Shown piece after piece: positions 35,560-47,011 of a DNA stretch of 64,000 nt; position 1 is the stretch's first letter; the number at the start of each line of letters is the position of its first letter. A program made the translations under genes and the position numbers. Origin of the DNA: Isoetes taiwanensis (taxonomy: Eukaryota > Streptophyta > Lycopodiopsida > Isoetales > Isoetaceae); the NCBI GenBank assembly GCA_021234155.1, contig JAJEKV010000002.1, positions 15,229,428 to 15,293,427 on the forward strand, read 5' to 3'. The notes beneath the pieces are model-generated. The model was not told the DNA's origin. It saw nothing but the letters and a program-made list of their open reading frames with translations, and did not search any database.

Positions 35560-36330
35560 TGGTGTGGAAGAACTGCTGACACCACTCTACTATAAATGTG
35601 GGAGTTTGAAGGATGCACATGAATGGCTCATCTCAACCTCTAAATCAGGTGGATTGTTGACATGGCAATTGTAGAGTCCTTGCTTCTTCTGTGCTTCTTT
35701 GCTTCTAGTTCATCAATTGGTGCATATAGGTATAAAAAGGTGGACAACAGCCTAGAGATTCGTGCTTTCCATGTGGTTGCTTTTACTTGTTTCTTTCTTG
35801 CATAAGTATATCATGCATGAATAGAGGTGGCTTCCATTTGCTTTCATTTGCTTGCTGTTTATTGCAGCTATAAAAGCATAAATATTGCTTTTCTTTGAAT
35901 CTGGATAGCGGTTTCCTTGGAGGTAAAGTCATGTGCCAATCTTAATATAGTTGCTTCCAATGCACGCTTAATAAAATGTCCAAAAAATATGTTGTAACCT
36001 TAAATTCTTTACTCGCAGCGTATGCTATGGTTTTGGAGATGCTATTGTGGCTATTACGTAAAATGCTTAGAGAAGGCTAGAAACCAGATGGTATAACTTT
36101 TGTTCTCATCTTATCTGCATCAAGCCATATTGAATTGGCAGTTGAAGGCTGCCATTTCTTTCTATCCATGGTTGGAGATTACTGTTTCACACCAAAGATC
36201 ACTATGGGTGTATGGTGGATCTTCTCTGGCATAGTGGATGGTAGTCAACATATATCCCTCTATATCCCTCTTGAAGAGTTTTAAGTTTCGCCAAATGCTC
36301 TGTAGCTAGTTATTCGTATTTTACGAAATG
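35560..36330 (+). pseudogene. PPR protein remnant (PLS-type)
   Basis: Near 35586-35640 the frame reads YKCGSLKDAHEWL, matching the 'Y.KCGSL.DA' core of plant PPR repeats. About 420 bases on, 36063 starts a second block: MLREG, stop, KPDGITF, then ILSASSH...EGCHFF..M..DY. This is the standard last-repeat pattern of PLS-class PPR proteins, with a TAG stop at 36078-36080 inside it. A VSPNAL word follows near 36285. PPR proteins edit or process organelle RNA; this one is decayed and probably disrupted by an insertion between the blocks. Confidence 0.6.
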
Positions 36331-36699
36331 CCCCCCTTCAGCAAATAGTGATGGCGCCTTTTGGCAAAGCATCTATTTATATTCATGGTTCCTCAAAGGA
36401 AGGTGGATACAGCAAAGATACCCAATCCAATGGTCCTAATCATCTTGGCTTGTGAGGCCAATTGAAGCAACTATAGTCCGTGCTATTCCATGTCACTTTA
36501 TAACTTTATACTTCATGATAGATTGTTATCAACAAAAAGGTTGAAACCCTTTTATTAAGGCTCTTTGAGTTTCAAAGTTTAAATAGTTCAAACCTTGGAC
36601 ATGAGAAAACATCCTCCAACAAGCCAGCTACAACTTTTCATAGAGTGCCAGCTACAACATTTCATAGAATTACACACTTGCATTCTAGCGGAGTCGCAT

Positions 36700-39600
36700 T
36701 TCTTTCTACTTATCTAGATTGGATCCTCATTTTGTATGTCTTCAAGAGCACAAGTGTCGTAAGGGAGACGTATCAAAGCTTGCAGACATGATTGGTCGAA
36801 GGTTTAATGTCCTTATCGCAGCAGCTGATTCTGCCAGTGCAGGGGTGATGATAGCATGGCTTCCTTCTTTGCCAGTCATCTTCACTCAGGCTGATCGTTT
36901 TGGTCGTTGGGCCCTAATTGTATGGCAGGAACAAGAGGTTAAGCATGGTCTAATTAATGTTTACACCCACAACAGGCCCCATTAGAGAGCTTCACTATGG
37001 GTCTCCTTGCAAGGGAAGATGCTCAGCTTGGGCTGCCACTCATACCTTCTTGTAGGGGATCTTAATATGGTGGAAATGGAGTCCGATCGGTTAGGGGCTA
37101 CCTCTACAGTGGTGTCTGATTTTGAACGTCAACATTGGCTTCGTCTACTCCATGACTGCAACCTCTCGGAGATTGATCGTGAAGGTTTCTTTACTTGGTG
37201 CAATGATCAAGTTGGTGGGGGTCGCGCAAGCTCTCGGTTGGATAGAGCTTACTGGAATGCAGATGCAGTTGTGGCACTTCCAGGTCTCTTCCGGTTCTGT
37301 CTCAAGGACAACTCAGTTTCAGACCACCATCCGCGATTTCTTTCAGACGAGCCTCTGCAGCAGCGACGGCCTGGACGGACATGTTTCCGTTTGAATGTAA
37401 AATTCCGAAAGGATGCTGACTTTCAAGAAGGCAGCAAGAATATTTGGACAACTGCCTTCCACTGACGTCGAGGCATAGCTGGCATAGCGGATGCAATTGC
37501 TGCAGTCAAAGGCTTTGCCAAATAGTGGGGCCGAGAGTCTGCAGCAGCAGGTAGTGCTTTATTGGATACCTTGTATCAGGACCTGCTCCATTTTCGACAG
37601 GGACTCTTTCCAGATGTTCATGATCGAGATATTTTGGCACAAATCCAAGCATGGGAGGAGGAGCAAATCCAGCAGGCAAAGACGAAGGCAGGTTTGCAGT
37701 GGTTTCGTGATGGAGACTGTTGTACAGACTTCCTTTTCCGTGAGGCTAACAGGCGTCGCATGACATCAACCATGTTCTCATTGCTTTTGCGGGATGGTTC
37801 GGTGCTAACAGAGCCAACCGAACTCACGCGATATCAGCATAGCCACTTTCAGACTTTCTTTGCTGAGAAACAACTTCCCTTTCAATCAGAAATGTGAGAT
37901 ATTATTTTGTCTAGGATTTTCCCCATCATCTCTGACGAGCAGCGCGTGTCAATAGAGGCGGCTATACTACTGATGATTTAGGTTCAACAGTCTTTGAACT
38001 GAAAAGAGGCAAATGCCCAGGTTTGGATGGTTTGTCAATTGAGTTCTTCTAGGAGTATTGGGAATGGCTGGAGCCAGACGTATATGATGCTTTCTTTGAC
38101 TTTCGGTGGTCCACTGCTTTGGATAGAATTCTAACACAGGTGCCATCTCACTCATCCCCAAGATCAAGGATCCTCAGACTATCTCAGACTGGCGGCTCAT
38201 CACCTTACTGTCATCTGTATATAAGATTTTTGCCAAGGCTTTTGCAGAGCGGGTGAAGGACATCTTGGCAGAGTCCATCTCAACAATCTAATCAGGTTTT
38301 CTTCCAAAACGATGCATTCTGAACAATGTTGCTACTGCTTACGAGGGAATTTATGGGCACGTAAGCAAAGCCTTCCAGTTGTATACCTTAAGCTTGATTT
38401 TGCAAAGGCTTATGACAGTGTTAGCTGGGAATTCATGCGTCGTTGTATGCTAAGACTGGGATTTGGAGAACAATTCATATCAGATATTATGAAGCTAAAT
38501 GTCTCTGCTCGGGCGACTGTTATGTTCCATGGTGAGCTGTCAGATGCCTTCTCACTCGATCATGGTATTCGCCAGGGATGCCCTTTAGCACCACTGCTTT
38601 TCACAATTGTCGCAGAGGCTTTGTTACAGTTATTCACCATCACAACCATAGAGGGACTTCTCCATGGTCTTGCAATGGAGGATGGCACAGAGGAGGTTTG
38701 CAATCAATATGCAGACGATACGTTCCTCTTTCTAGTCGCTAATGCTAAGAATCTTACAGCTGCCAAATTGCTTTTAGACACTTTTTCACTAGCTTCCGGA
38801 GTCCTTGTGGAGTGGCAGAAGTGTACAGCTTCATGGACATTGGATACTCCGACTCCGGCATGTGTTCATGATTATCCATGGAAATTACTTGCGCATGGAC
38901 AGGCCATCAAGTTGTTGGGGATTCCAGTTGGCATCTATCTTACTATGGGAGCTGCATGGGAGGAGATCATTAAGGGTTTGGAGAAGCACCTGTTCTGATG
39001 GTCCACCACAAAGTTGTCTCTTGCGGGTCGCATTACAGTAGCCAAGTCAGTCCTTAGTAGTACCCATGTTTATATGGCATCCATATTATTAGCCCCGCAA
39101 AACAAAGTACGCGAGCTCATTGCAATAGTTCGGAACTTTATATGGGCGGGTACTAAGGAAGGTGCTGTGATTAAGGTGGCGTGGTCGAAGTGCATCCTTC
39201 CCAAATGGGCAGGCAAAGTCCTTATTTCAAAAATCATTTGGAGACTCCTGAATGGTGAAGATGATTCTCCTGATTTACGCCTTCTTAAACAAGCTCTTGG
39301 TCACTGTATTCCTCTAAGCAAAAATACTGTCAAATCAGTCTTACCTTGGGCATTATTTCAAACTCTGCAGCCTTTTCCAAGTGCTTCTCCTTTTTTGCGT
39401 GGCTTGTTGACAGTATGGGAGACAGTCAAATATCTTTTCTGGCCATGCCCCTCCATCCACACCCTATTGGAGACTCCATGGTGGTGGGCACCACCACCTC
39501 CAGACCCCTCAGCACCTCCACTGGCAGCATCAGTTCATCCCCTTACACAGAGATGGTGGATTCTGGCAGATGTTCTCTATTCAAGCATGGTATGAAACGG

Positions 39601-40496
39601 GTCGCCTACTATCTTGGCCTGAATTTCAGGCAAGGTTCCTGCTCTCGTTGGGATGTGTCTCTATGGGAGAAGGTCGCAGAAAATTTGCGGTGTTGCTAAA
39701 AGAGTGCCATAGGACTGTCATGAAAATATTCGCAAAGGCAAGCACTTTGTCAGATCAGTATATTGCCTTCTTTTAGCACCACAGCCCCTCCAGTTGCCAG
39801 ATGGGTGGCAGCTACAGGTTCCACAGCGCACTTTGTGTTGTACATGGCGATGGCTTTGGGATAGGCTACTCCACCCTAAAGTCTCTGTATTATGGTGGCA
39901 GGTTATCCACAGGTGCCTGCGCATTAATGCCTTCCGACATTGCTATGATTCTCGCATATCTGCAGTATGCCCGCTCTGCCTTTCAGCCGTTGAGACTCTT
40001 GAGCACTATCTCTTTGATTGTCCAGAGGTTCAATCAGCGTGGTCCTGGCTACAAGGCTTGTTTAACAGTACATTGGACTGCCGATGCATCCTTTTGGCGT
40101 CCTATCCTAATGCATGGCCCTCAGCTAAACAGAGGGCATTCCATCTTGGTTTTGGTTAGCTCCTATGGTCGATATGGGAGCGTCGCAGACGCCAAATCTT
40201 CCAAGGCATTTATTCATCTGCACATGGTGTTATTACGGTGGCCTAGAAAAAGATACTGACAGCCTATGAGTGCTCCTCTCCTAATTCAGAAATGATAGAA
40301 CGCATCTGAATTCAGTATCTTCGAATTAATTCTTATCGTTAGTCTCCCTTTCTGGAGTAAACACATGGTGCTCCAGGCTCGTGCTCCTTTGGCATCTTTT
40401 TTGTGCTTACACAGTTAGATGAGACATGTAATTTTATTTTTTATCTGATTAATAAACTTTTTGACTTTCATCCGAAAAAAAAAAAAAAAAAAAAAA
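36700..40496 (+). mobile_element. L1-like LINE (LINE-3), 5'-truncated
   Basis: This copy starts inside the endonuclease (first clear words LDPHFVCLQEHK at 36719) and ends in a run of about 22 A at 40475-40496. It lacks ORF1 and the 5' leader, as expected from incomplete reverse transcription. I could not find a convincing target-site duplication; the sequence after the tail starts TGTTTTTATTC. The protein differs clearly from LINE-1 in its endonuclease and thumb regions, so it is a separate L1 subfamily. Confidence 0.85.
36719..40259 (+). pseudogene. LINE-3 ORF2 remnant: endonuclease, reverse transcriptase, zf-RVT
   Basis: Endonuclease words: CLQEHKC, GVMIAWLP, then GDLNMVEME (about 37057), FFTWCND and SDHHPRF (about 37320). 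RT words: LDFAKAYDSVSWEF (motif A, about 38393), GIRQGCPLAPLLF (motif B, about 38567) and YADDTFLF (motif C, about 38708). SLAGRITVAKSVLSSTHVY of the thumb follows near 39014. A zf-RVT region with CPLCLSAVETLEHYLFDC lies near 39970-40022. Frames change near 36985, 37465, 37900-38310, 39000 and 39600, and stops interrupt the frame before motif A. It is non-functional. Confidence 0.88.
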
Positions 40497-41347
40497 TGTT
40501 TTTATTCTTCATTTTCTTTTTTTGGTATTTAACAATTATAAAAAGGTAGAAGTTATCATTCCAACCATGGTCTTTATCTTCTTCATTGACAGCAAGCTCC
40601 CCAAAGAACATGTAGTGTCAATGCAACATGAGATGCAACCGTGGACTTAATGGAAAGGACGGGAAATGGGAACAGTTTTTTGAATTGTAAGCTTGAAGAT
40701 TGGCTCTCATTAGCATTAATATAAAGTAGTACTTTCTGATAAAAAATTCAGCGTTGAAAAGAGATTTTTAAAATGGAACTCTCTAACATAAAAAATAAAT
40801 AAGTGGGCTGATGAGGGACTGGTATACGCTGGTCAATTTCTTAAGGTCCTATTCTATCTTGCGTATCACTTGCTAATACGAAAGAGTTTCGAACTTGGTG
40901 AGAGTCTCTTTAACATCAAAATAAATAAGTTCAGCTTAGCCTGAGACAAACAGACAAAAAGAATTGAACTCTGCATTAATAAAATCAACCTTCAAAATCC
41001 AGTTGTAGGCCACAAATTCTCTTCAGCCATGGCAACATTTCCCAGATGGGTCGAACTACTAGCCAGTAGGCTCAGCTGTACATTTATGGCACTAGAGGAC
41101 ATTTGTGGCTACGTGATGTGGATGTTACATCAAATGCCAGTACTGCATAGTTGTTGCAACTTTCCAATTTCACATCATACATTGCTTGCAAACGACGACG
41201 TATACTGCAAACAATGCCACTTTCCATAGAGCTCTGGAATGAAGATTTAGATCACTTCAATTACAATGGAAGAGCTAGGGGTGCCCACTTCCACTCTTTA
41301 CCCACACACTTCACATTGAAAACAGGTCATCTTAGTTTTATTCACTG
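40497..41347. other. Gene-free stretch
   Basis: No supportable gene. The last part is the 3' flank of the minus-strand gene that ends at 41348. Confidence 0.4.
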
Positions 41348-42282
41348 TCATGAGTCTCTATGCCGTTTGTGCTTCCTTTTGCTATGTTCCTTCCTCTTTT
41401 CTTTTTTCGACTTTCGAGCTTTCTTGTTGCTGTCCTTATCACGTTTCTTCAATTTCTGTGTCTTTTCCTTCTTCCACATTTCAAGAGGAACAGAGTCAGG
41501 CAAATTGGGTCCTAAAATCCTCTCCTCCCAGTCTTTCCTGACCTTGTCCACATGGCTACAAGCCTGCACATCCTCACCTACCCTTGACAAATATGGTCCA
41601 GTTTCATCCATTCGAGAGCCAATAGCACCTCGTCCACGTTTGGTTCTGGTGAAAACAAGCCATGCACAGTTACTCAGCATTGGTAATAGAATATGCAACA
41701 AATATCATATGGTTAACAGAAATATCATCATATCTGTGTGGTCATACCTTGAACTCAAAAATTTCTCAAGTTCTTCGTCTCCCAGTGCAGCATTATCATC
41801 TTCATCGTCCTCATTGTTCTCATGCTGCTCAGAACTATGACTTCCTCTATCGTTGTTACTGCTGGAAGGTTCCATACTGTAGCTGTTCTCAGGATGCTTC
41901 CTGGTGTGCCCAAACTTCTTTCCAGAACCTTGAGAATCTCTATGCTCATGCTTCCTTTTATGCCTATGCTCCTGCTCAAATTCCAATTCTGCCTCTCGCT
42001 TCCTCCACATTTCATTAACTTCAACCATACGATTTGCTAGACAAGATTTCCCAGAGATAGGTAAGGACTTTGATATTCTCCGCACGTCATAATAGGCACA
42101 TTAGAACACTTACATTGTTGGACTCCACGCACTGTCGCTTGCAAGAAATGTGGATTGGGGCGTATCCTCACGCTTGGTTTAGCAAGATAAACATGAACAC
42201 CTTCATCATCTGCATGGCGCCGCAGACGGGCTGCCTCTTCCATGATTATTGACGCCAGGTGCCTTTCTGTCTCCGGGTCCAT
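41348..42282 (-). CDS. Conserved plant protein, basic and nuclear-type, three exons
   Basis: Minus-strand exons are 42282-42114, 42036-41748 and 41645-41348 with GT-AG borders, joining to 251 residues. I start at the ATG at 42282 because an in-frame stop lies upstream in the same exon; a further 5' exon is not excluded. The N-terminal part holds HADDEGVHVYL and RPNPHFLQATVRGVQQ, then VEVNEMWRKRE. The middle is Ser/Asp/Glu-rich, ending in GDEELEKFLSSR. The third exon starts with RGRGAIGSRMDETGPYL, then PLEMWKKEK and a long Lys/Arg tail that looks like a nuclear-localisation or RNA-binding tail. I recall similar uncharacterised proteins in other plants; no biochemical role is known to me. The frame is intact. 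Confidence 0.75.
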
Positions 42283-42306
42283 TCCTCTTTCTCTCAAAGT
42301 TCCCAA

Positions 42307-44287
42307 GTTATAACGAGCACATCATGATACCTGTTCATAACCATTTTCAGCACTCAATATAATGCGTTACTGAATGGCAATTTACCCAACCCATCAGTTT
42401 AAATTTTCCAAAGCCTGCTATTTTGATCCCCTGGTGTGTTTCTTCATGGAAAATGCAAGAGACTGAATTGATCTTTTAAAATTCTGCATGTTTTCTTCCT
42501 AAACCTTCTCTCTAGAGGTCAAAATTGAGTTGCACCGCATACAGGAGGATGGCAACACTATGATGTTACACCAATGACCCATTGCTATTGGTGTAAAGTT
42601 TTTTAGAGGCTAAAAACTCGCAAAAAGAGCTCCAGTTTCCCCTGTACAAGCAAGTAATGCGGTGAGGATCTATTTACAAAAATCTTCTAGTTTTTTCCTT
42701 CACTCCAATAATGGATTTTTCTTTGTAAGCATAGACAGCTGCTACCTGGAGCTGATACAACAGAGATTGAATTAAATTTGCCAACCCTCTTTACTCTAAG
42801 GTCTCCTGGAATAATTCTCTCTAGCACACTGTGATGTTATAACCTATAATTAAGACTCCCGATGGAAGAGAGATTTCTCAGATCTAAAAATAAGTACTTT
42901 CATCACTGCTAGAGAATCTGAAAGCTCATTTAATGGTTTGTACCTTTTCCCCGTCCTTTTTATGGTAGATAAAATTCCCGTCCTTTTGCTTTTCATGCTC
43001 AGCATTTTGACTTTATCCTTTTTAAAAACAGCATGCATCTGCAAAGGGTTTGTATGCACATAAAACAAATCTTATACGGTGCTCTTGAGATAGGCTGCAT
43101 ACTGTTCTTCTTTTTCAGAACTTTTATTTTGCAGTTAAAACCATGGACTCCTAAAACTTGAAGTTGATGATATTTTAAGCGGTGATAACACAACCCAACG
43201 CATACTCAGAGTTTACGTTAGGAAATGTTTCAGGAAGTGAATTGCTAGCGGCATGGGCTGTATCATCATGTTAGCAGCCAGAAAAGGAAGGTGATGATGA
43301 TAATCTAAAATATGCATTTTCTCTCTCTTTTATCTTTTGTATAATTATTGAACAACTCATCTCGCATTTCAGCAGCTATTCCATTCTCTGATCTGACGTT
43401 TATGATTTGTATCACCCAACTCCTCCTCAATGACATTTTCACAGCCATTTATCTGCTACAAATTTACTCACATTTTCCTTTTCTTTTTCTTATTCTTTCT
43501 ATATTTGGCTTCATGGGCAAGTTCACTCGGTCATTTCCATCTCAAAGGTCATTATAATAAACATTCCTGCCCTTTTATTCCTTGTTTCGCACTTCCCTAC
43601 CCCTCTCAAAATGCAGAAGTTTAACTTGAAGATTTTTTGGGCCTAAGCTTAGGTACCATTCACAGATAAAGATCACTGATGGATATTTGCTGACTGAGAA
43701 AAGGAGTACATCTTGAAGAAGTTGAAGATGCAGACATGAAATTCTTAAAAGAAGACAGAGAATGGGATGGGCTGCTTTGGCAGGGTAAGTTGGAACACAG
43801 TCGACGTAAGGGTTTTGCTCTTTGATGAGGTTTAGCGAAGAATGCTTACTGAAACAAATTCAGCCTTCATAACATCAACCAGTTGATATCTGATTCCCAA
43901 ACTGGTATAGAAGAACGTATAGATGGAAGAAAACTATTGAAAGGAGAAAAACAGAGAGAGCTCTGCAGAATCTACAATTCGGAGTGTTTAGCAGCAACCT
44001 TGGCACAAAAAACTCCTAAGAAATCCTTCCAGAGCTTACTAAGCCATTTCTTGGTGTACAGGTGATTGCCCAGCAAGACAAATCCAGAAATGCCATTCCA
44101 TACCTGTTCAACAGCCACGAGATGTAAAAACCGTCTCCAAATTCGGCCCGCTGACCTTCTCCGGCCTGTCTTGCGCCCACCGCAGCCCTCGGGCTTGCAC
44201 ATGCCTCGATGGCAGTCCAGCTTTCAGGCTGAATCAGCCTAAAGGCAATTTAAATAAGGGAAAATAAATAATGCACTTTTAGGCATG
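42307..44287. other. Gene-free stretch
   Basis: The first part may be 5' UTR or an upstream intron of the minus-strand gene. Nothing else could be assigned. An open minus frame at 43972-44202 has no domain. Confidence 0.4.
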
Positions 44288-44757
44288 ATAAAATTTTAGG
44301 GAAAAACTCTGAAATGTTTTGCCAAAAATTAACAAAACGCCCCTAGTTTTGGGGGTATTTTTATAGAAATAATCATAACTTTTTTGTGATGATCCAAATG
44401 AGAATGAGCCTTTCATTGCGATTGTAAAGAAGGATGAGATCTTTCCATCAAAGGTAAGATCATATAAATCGGAGTCTTAAATCACAAGTTATGCTATTTT
44501 TAATACACAAGAAAATTGTAGAAATTTCAGAGGGATTTACGAGACCGTAACTTGAGATTTCAGAATCCGATTCAGGAGATGTTAACTTTCATGGAAAGAT
44601 CTCAATCTCGTCTACAATATATCTGAAAGGCTCATTCTCATTTGGATCATCACAAAAAAGTTATGATCATTTCCATAAAAATACCCCCAAAACTAGGGGC
44701 GTTTTGTTAATTTTAGCAAAACATAAGGGTATTTCAGAGTTTTTCCCAAAATTTTAT
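44288..44757. repeat. Foldback element of about 470 bp with near full-length arms
   Basis: ATAAAATTTTAGGGAAAAAC at the left and its near inverse at the right (TTTTTCCCAAAATTTTAT) begin two arms that pair over roughly 170 bases with few mismatches and remain related almost to the centre. Conserved blocks are AACAAAACGCCCCTAGTTTT, GGGGGTATTTTTAT, CATAACTTTTTTGTGATGAT and GAGATCTTTCCAT. No coding capacity. It is a MITE or a fused inverted pair. A short flank repeat is not obvious. Confidence 0.8.
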
Positions 44758-45411
44758 AGTTCTCCAAATCTATTCCCAAACCATTGAGCCCAGGCCCACC
44801 TACCTCGTTTCCGGGATGCTTATTTTTCCATTTCACCAAGAACTTCGTTCTCCTTAACGCACTGGTCCTCGGTTTTCCACAATAAGATTCAATCTTGACC
44901 ATCGAGTGGACAGTTGTTACCAGCTAGTAACGTAGCTATGGCTCGAATTTTACAGCGGCATCTATAACATTCTAGGATAATATGAAGAAAACTGCAGAAC
45001 ACTCTTCAACGGCATTTGTAACATCCTAGGATTTCCTCTGCCAGTCTGCCATTTTCACTCCTGCACAAAAGCTTTGCAGCTCTGCAAAGCAAAGACAAAG
45101 GGGGCAGAATAGTGACGGAGCTAAAAAATGGATCCCTGCAGAGCCATGATATGCATGACGGGATTTCTTTTACGCCTTCCTCTGCTCTGAAGATTATCTC
45201 TAGAGTCTGAGATTTTAGATTTTGGATTTTTGGAGCTTTGCAAGCATCTTCCCTGCCAACAAAAAAAGAAACAGAGATCAAAAAAAAAAAAAAAAAAGGA
45301 TTAGGGGGAATGAATCAAATGATAAAAACAGAAAAACGGATTGAATCGAACAGATTTAGAACTTGCAGCCCTTGGCCCTGGCGCAAAACCTCGGACCAGA
45401 GCGTTAAGGCA
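44758..45411. other. Gene-free stretch with left flank of foldback copy D
   Basis: No supportable gene. From about 45381 the sequence GCGCAAAACCTCGG then AGCGTTAAGGC is the flank shared with copies B and C. Confidence 0.4.
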
Positions 45412-45506
45412 GATAACGTCCTGGCCCTCGGGCGTCTAAGTCAAATAAAATTTCGGCATGGCCAAAATGGCTCGGGTCGGTAACACCCTTAGCCCAGGGC
45501 GTTATC
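45412..45506. repeat. Foldback element, GATAAC family, copy D
   Basis: Starts GATAACGTCCTGG, ends CCCAGGGCGTTATC; the centre has TTTCGGCATGGCCAAAATGG. To its right CCTTAACAACCTGGCCCTCA (45566) and CTGAGATCAGATCTCGGCC then GTTGAT (45592-45616) are the inverse of the outer flank seen at 27510-27580. The whole element is therefore nested: an outer inverted pair around an inner hairpin. Confidence 0.65.
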
Positions 45507-45618
45507 TCCCCCTTAGAAGATCTGCACTGTCTTCCTATACAACTCCATCATGTGTTCCTTGTCCTTAACAACCTGGCCCTCAAGTTTTAAGGCTGAGATC
45601 AGATCTCGGCCGTTGATT

Positions 45619-45649
45619 GCAAGAGTGTTACCGGCAGTAACACTCTTGC
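45619..45649. repeat. Perfect 13-bp stem, 5-base loop
   Basis: GCAAGAGTGTTAC, loop CGGCA, GTAACACTCTTGC. Every base of the arms pairs. It lies at the outer edge of foldback copy D and is likely part of that element. Confidence 0.8.
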
Positions 45650-45784
45650 CAAATAACACATTAAAAAGTGCATAAGCACCTAGTTTGTTATGCCAAATGG
45701 CTATAAACACCTAGCTTGTTATAAAAACCACCATAAAACCACTATAAAACCACTATAAAACTCTCGGGCCCAGGTTGTTAAGGC

Positions 45785-45866
45785 GGATAACACCTTAGAA
45801 CTCGGGTGTTATCCGGCCCTCATTTGTTATAATAGGGCATAACACCCTCGTTCCAGGGTGTTATCC
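45785..45866. repeat. Foldback element, GATAAC family, copy E
   Basis: Starts GGATAACACC, ends GGGTGTTATCC, with GGGTGTTATCC also internal and TTGTTATAATAGGGCATAAC near the centre. The left flank has GTTGTTAAGGC, as in the other copies. The segment to the right (CTTAACACATTTGCCCTCA, then TTAGTCGTTGGAT) matches the right flank of copy D in order. Confidence 0.6.
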
Positions 45867-46123
45867 CTCTCTTAACACATTTGCCCTCACTTGCCCTCAA
45901 GTTTTATAGCAGGACCAAATCTTAGTCGTTGGATGCAGTGGTGTTACCCACTTATAACGCATCGATGATGCATAAACACCTAGGTTGTTGGGGGGGGGGA
46001 GGGGAGGGGTTGGTTGGGAGGGGATTTTATTCAATGGTTTAATTTCCTAATATGTGGGATGCCATGTACAATGATTTATTGTGCAGTATTAATACATTGT
46101 TATAATACATATTTAATATAATG

Positions 46124-46295
46124 TAGGTGTGCATGGGTCCAAATTTTTTTTTGGCTTCTTCGAGGCCTAAGGGTGGTTCTGTATAACATGAGATCCATAC
46201 TTAGAAAATGTTGCAATGGAACTACATGGAAAATGGATCATAGGATATGAAATAATATTAATACATCAAAGAACATGGGATACCATATGTTGTAC
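46124..46295 (-). repeat. Dispersed repeat with GGCCCC palindrome, copy 2
   Basis: The inverse strand matches 32664-32831 over about 170 bases (GTGTGCATGGGTCC at one end, GAACATGGGATACCATATG at the other). The central palindrome is degraded here to GGCTTCTTCGAGGCC. Confidence 0.65.
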
Positions 46296-46375
46296 AACAC
46301 AAGAAAATATCCCTAGTTGGATGACAAAAAAACAGGCAAAAAGAAGACAAAAAAAACTCTTGGGTTGCATTTGTC

Positions 46376-46470
46376 AAAGGCGAATAACACCTTAGAGCTC
46401 ATGTATTATGCCCTCTTATAACAATCTCTCCAGATTGTGCCCCTTGATTGTTATAATAGGGCTTGCGTGT
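46376..46470. repeat. Foldback family, degraded copy F
   Basis: AAAGGCGAATAACACCTTAG then AGCTCATGTATTATGCCCTC parallels the left arm of copy E (GGCGGATAACACCTTAGAAC, then TCGGGTGTTATCC). GTTATAATAGGGC also recurs. The right arm is poorly kept. Confidence 0.45.
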
Positions 46471-46569
46471 TAATCATAACTAAATCACTTAGAAAACATG
46501 ATGAACATATATGTGTTAGTCGCAGGTTTAAGACATCATTATACTTTTCCAGTGTTGTGTAAGAACCAA

Positions 46570-47011
46570 TGTAACGAACCCATGGGAGACCTCTCGTGTA
46601 GATCTTGGTGTGGCATTTCTTGATACCACTATAAGAGAGTGGGATGGATTTTCCATAAACATCTGGACGTTTTGGCCAATTGGTTAGGCCGGGGCGGTTA
46701 ACATTACATTTAGTATCAGAGCAGGGCTCGAGTTCAAATTTCCATGGGGGCGTAAATGACATGGATGTTATATGACATGTAATTCTGGCGTCGAGGGGAA
46801 GTATGGTGTTGGTTGTGTCTACAGTAGAAGCATGATGCTCGAGGACAAGCATAGTTTTAGTGGGAGAAATTATAAGCCCGACCCATGGGGAGACCTCTCG
46901 TGTAGATCTTGGTGTGGCGTTTCTTTATTACTTCGTAAGAGAGTGGAATGGATTTCCCATAAACATTCAAATGTTTTGGTCAGTTGGTTAGGCCGGGGTG
47001 GTTAAGGAACA
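46570..47011 (+). mobile_element. TRIM-type miniature LTR retrotransposon
   Basis: Two direct repeats of about 134-141 bases, 46570-46703 (starting TGTAACGAACCCATGGGAG, ending GGTTAACA) and about 46871-47011, flank an internal segment of only about 165 bases. Eight bases after the left repeat, TAGTATCAGAGC (46711-46722) matches the usual initiator-tRNA-Met primer-binding site TGGTATCAGAGC with one mismatch. Just before the right repeat AGTGGGAGAA (46859-46868) is a polypurine tract. There is no coding region. These are the defining features of TRIM elements, which move using proteins of other LTR elements. Confidence 0.8.

Noticed and set aside
43972-44202. 76-residue minus-strand frame with an Arg-rich part
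   Set aside because: No domain and no support from splice sites or neighbours.
46772-47005. 77-residue frame spanning part of a repeat
   Set aside because: It lies inside the TRIM internal region and right LTR, which are non-coding.
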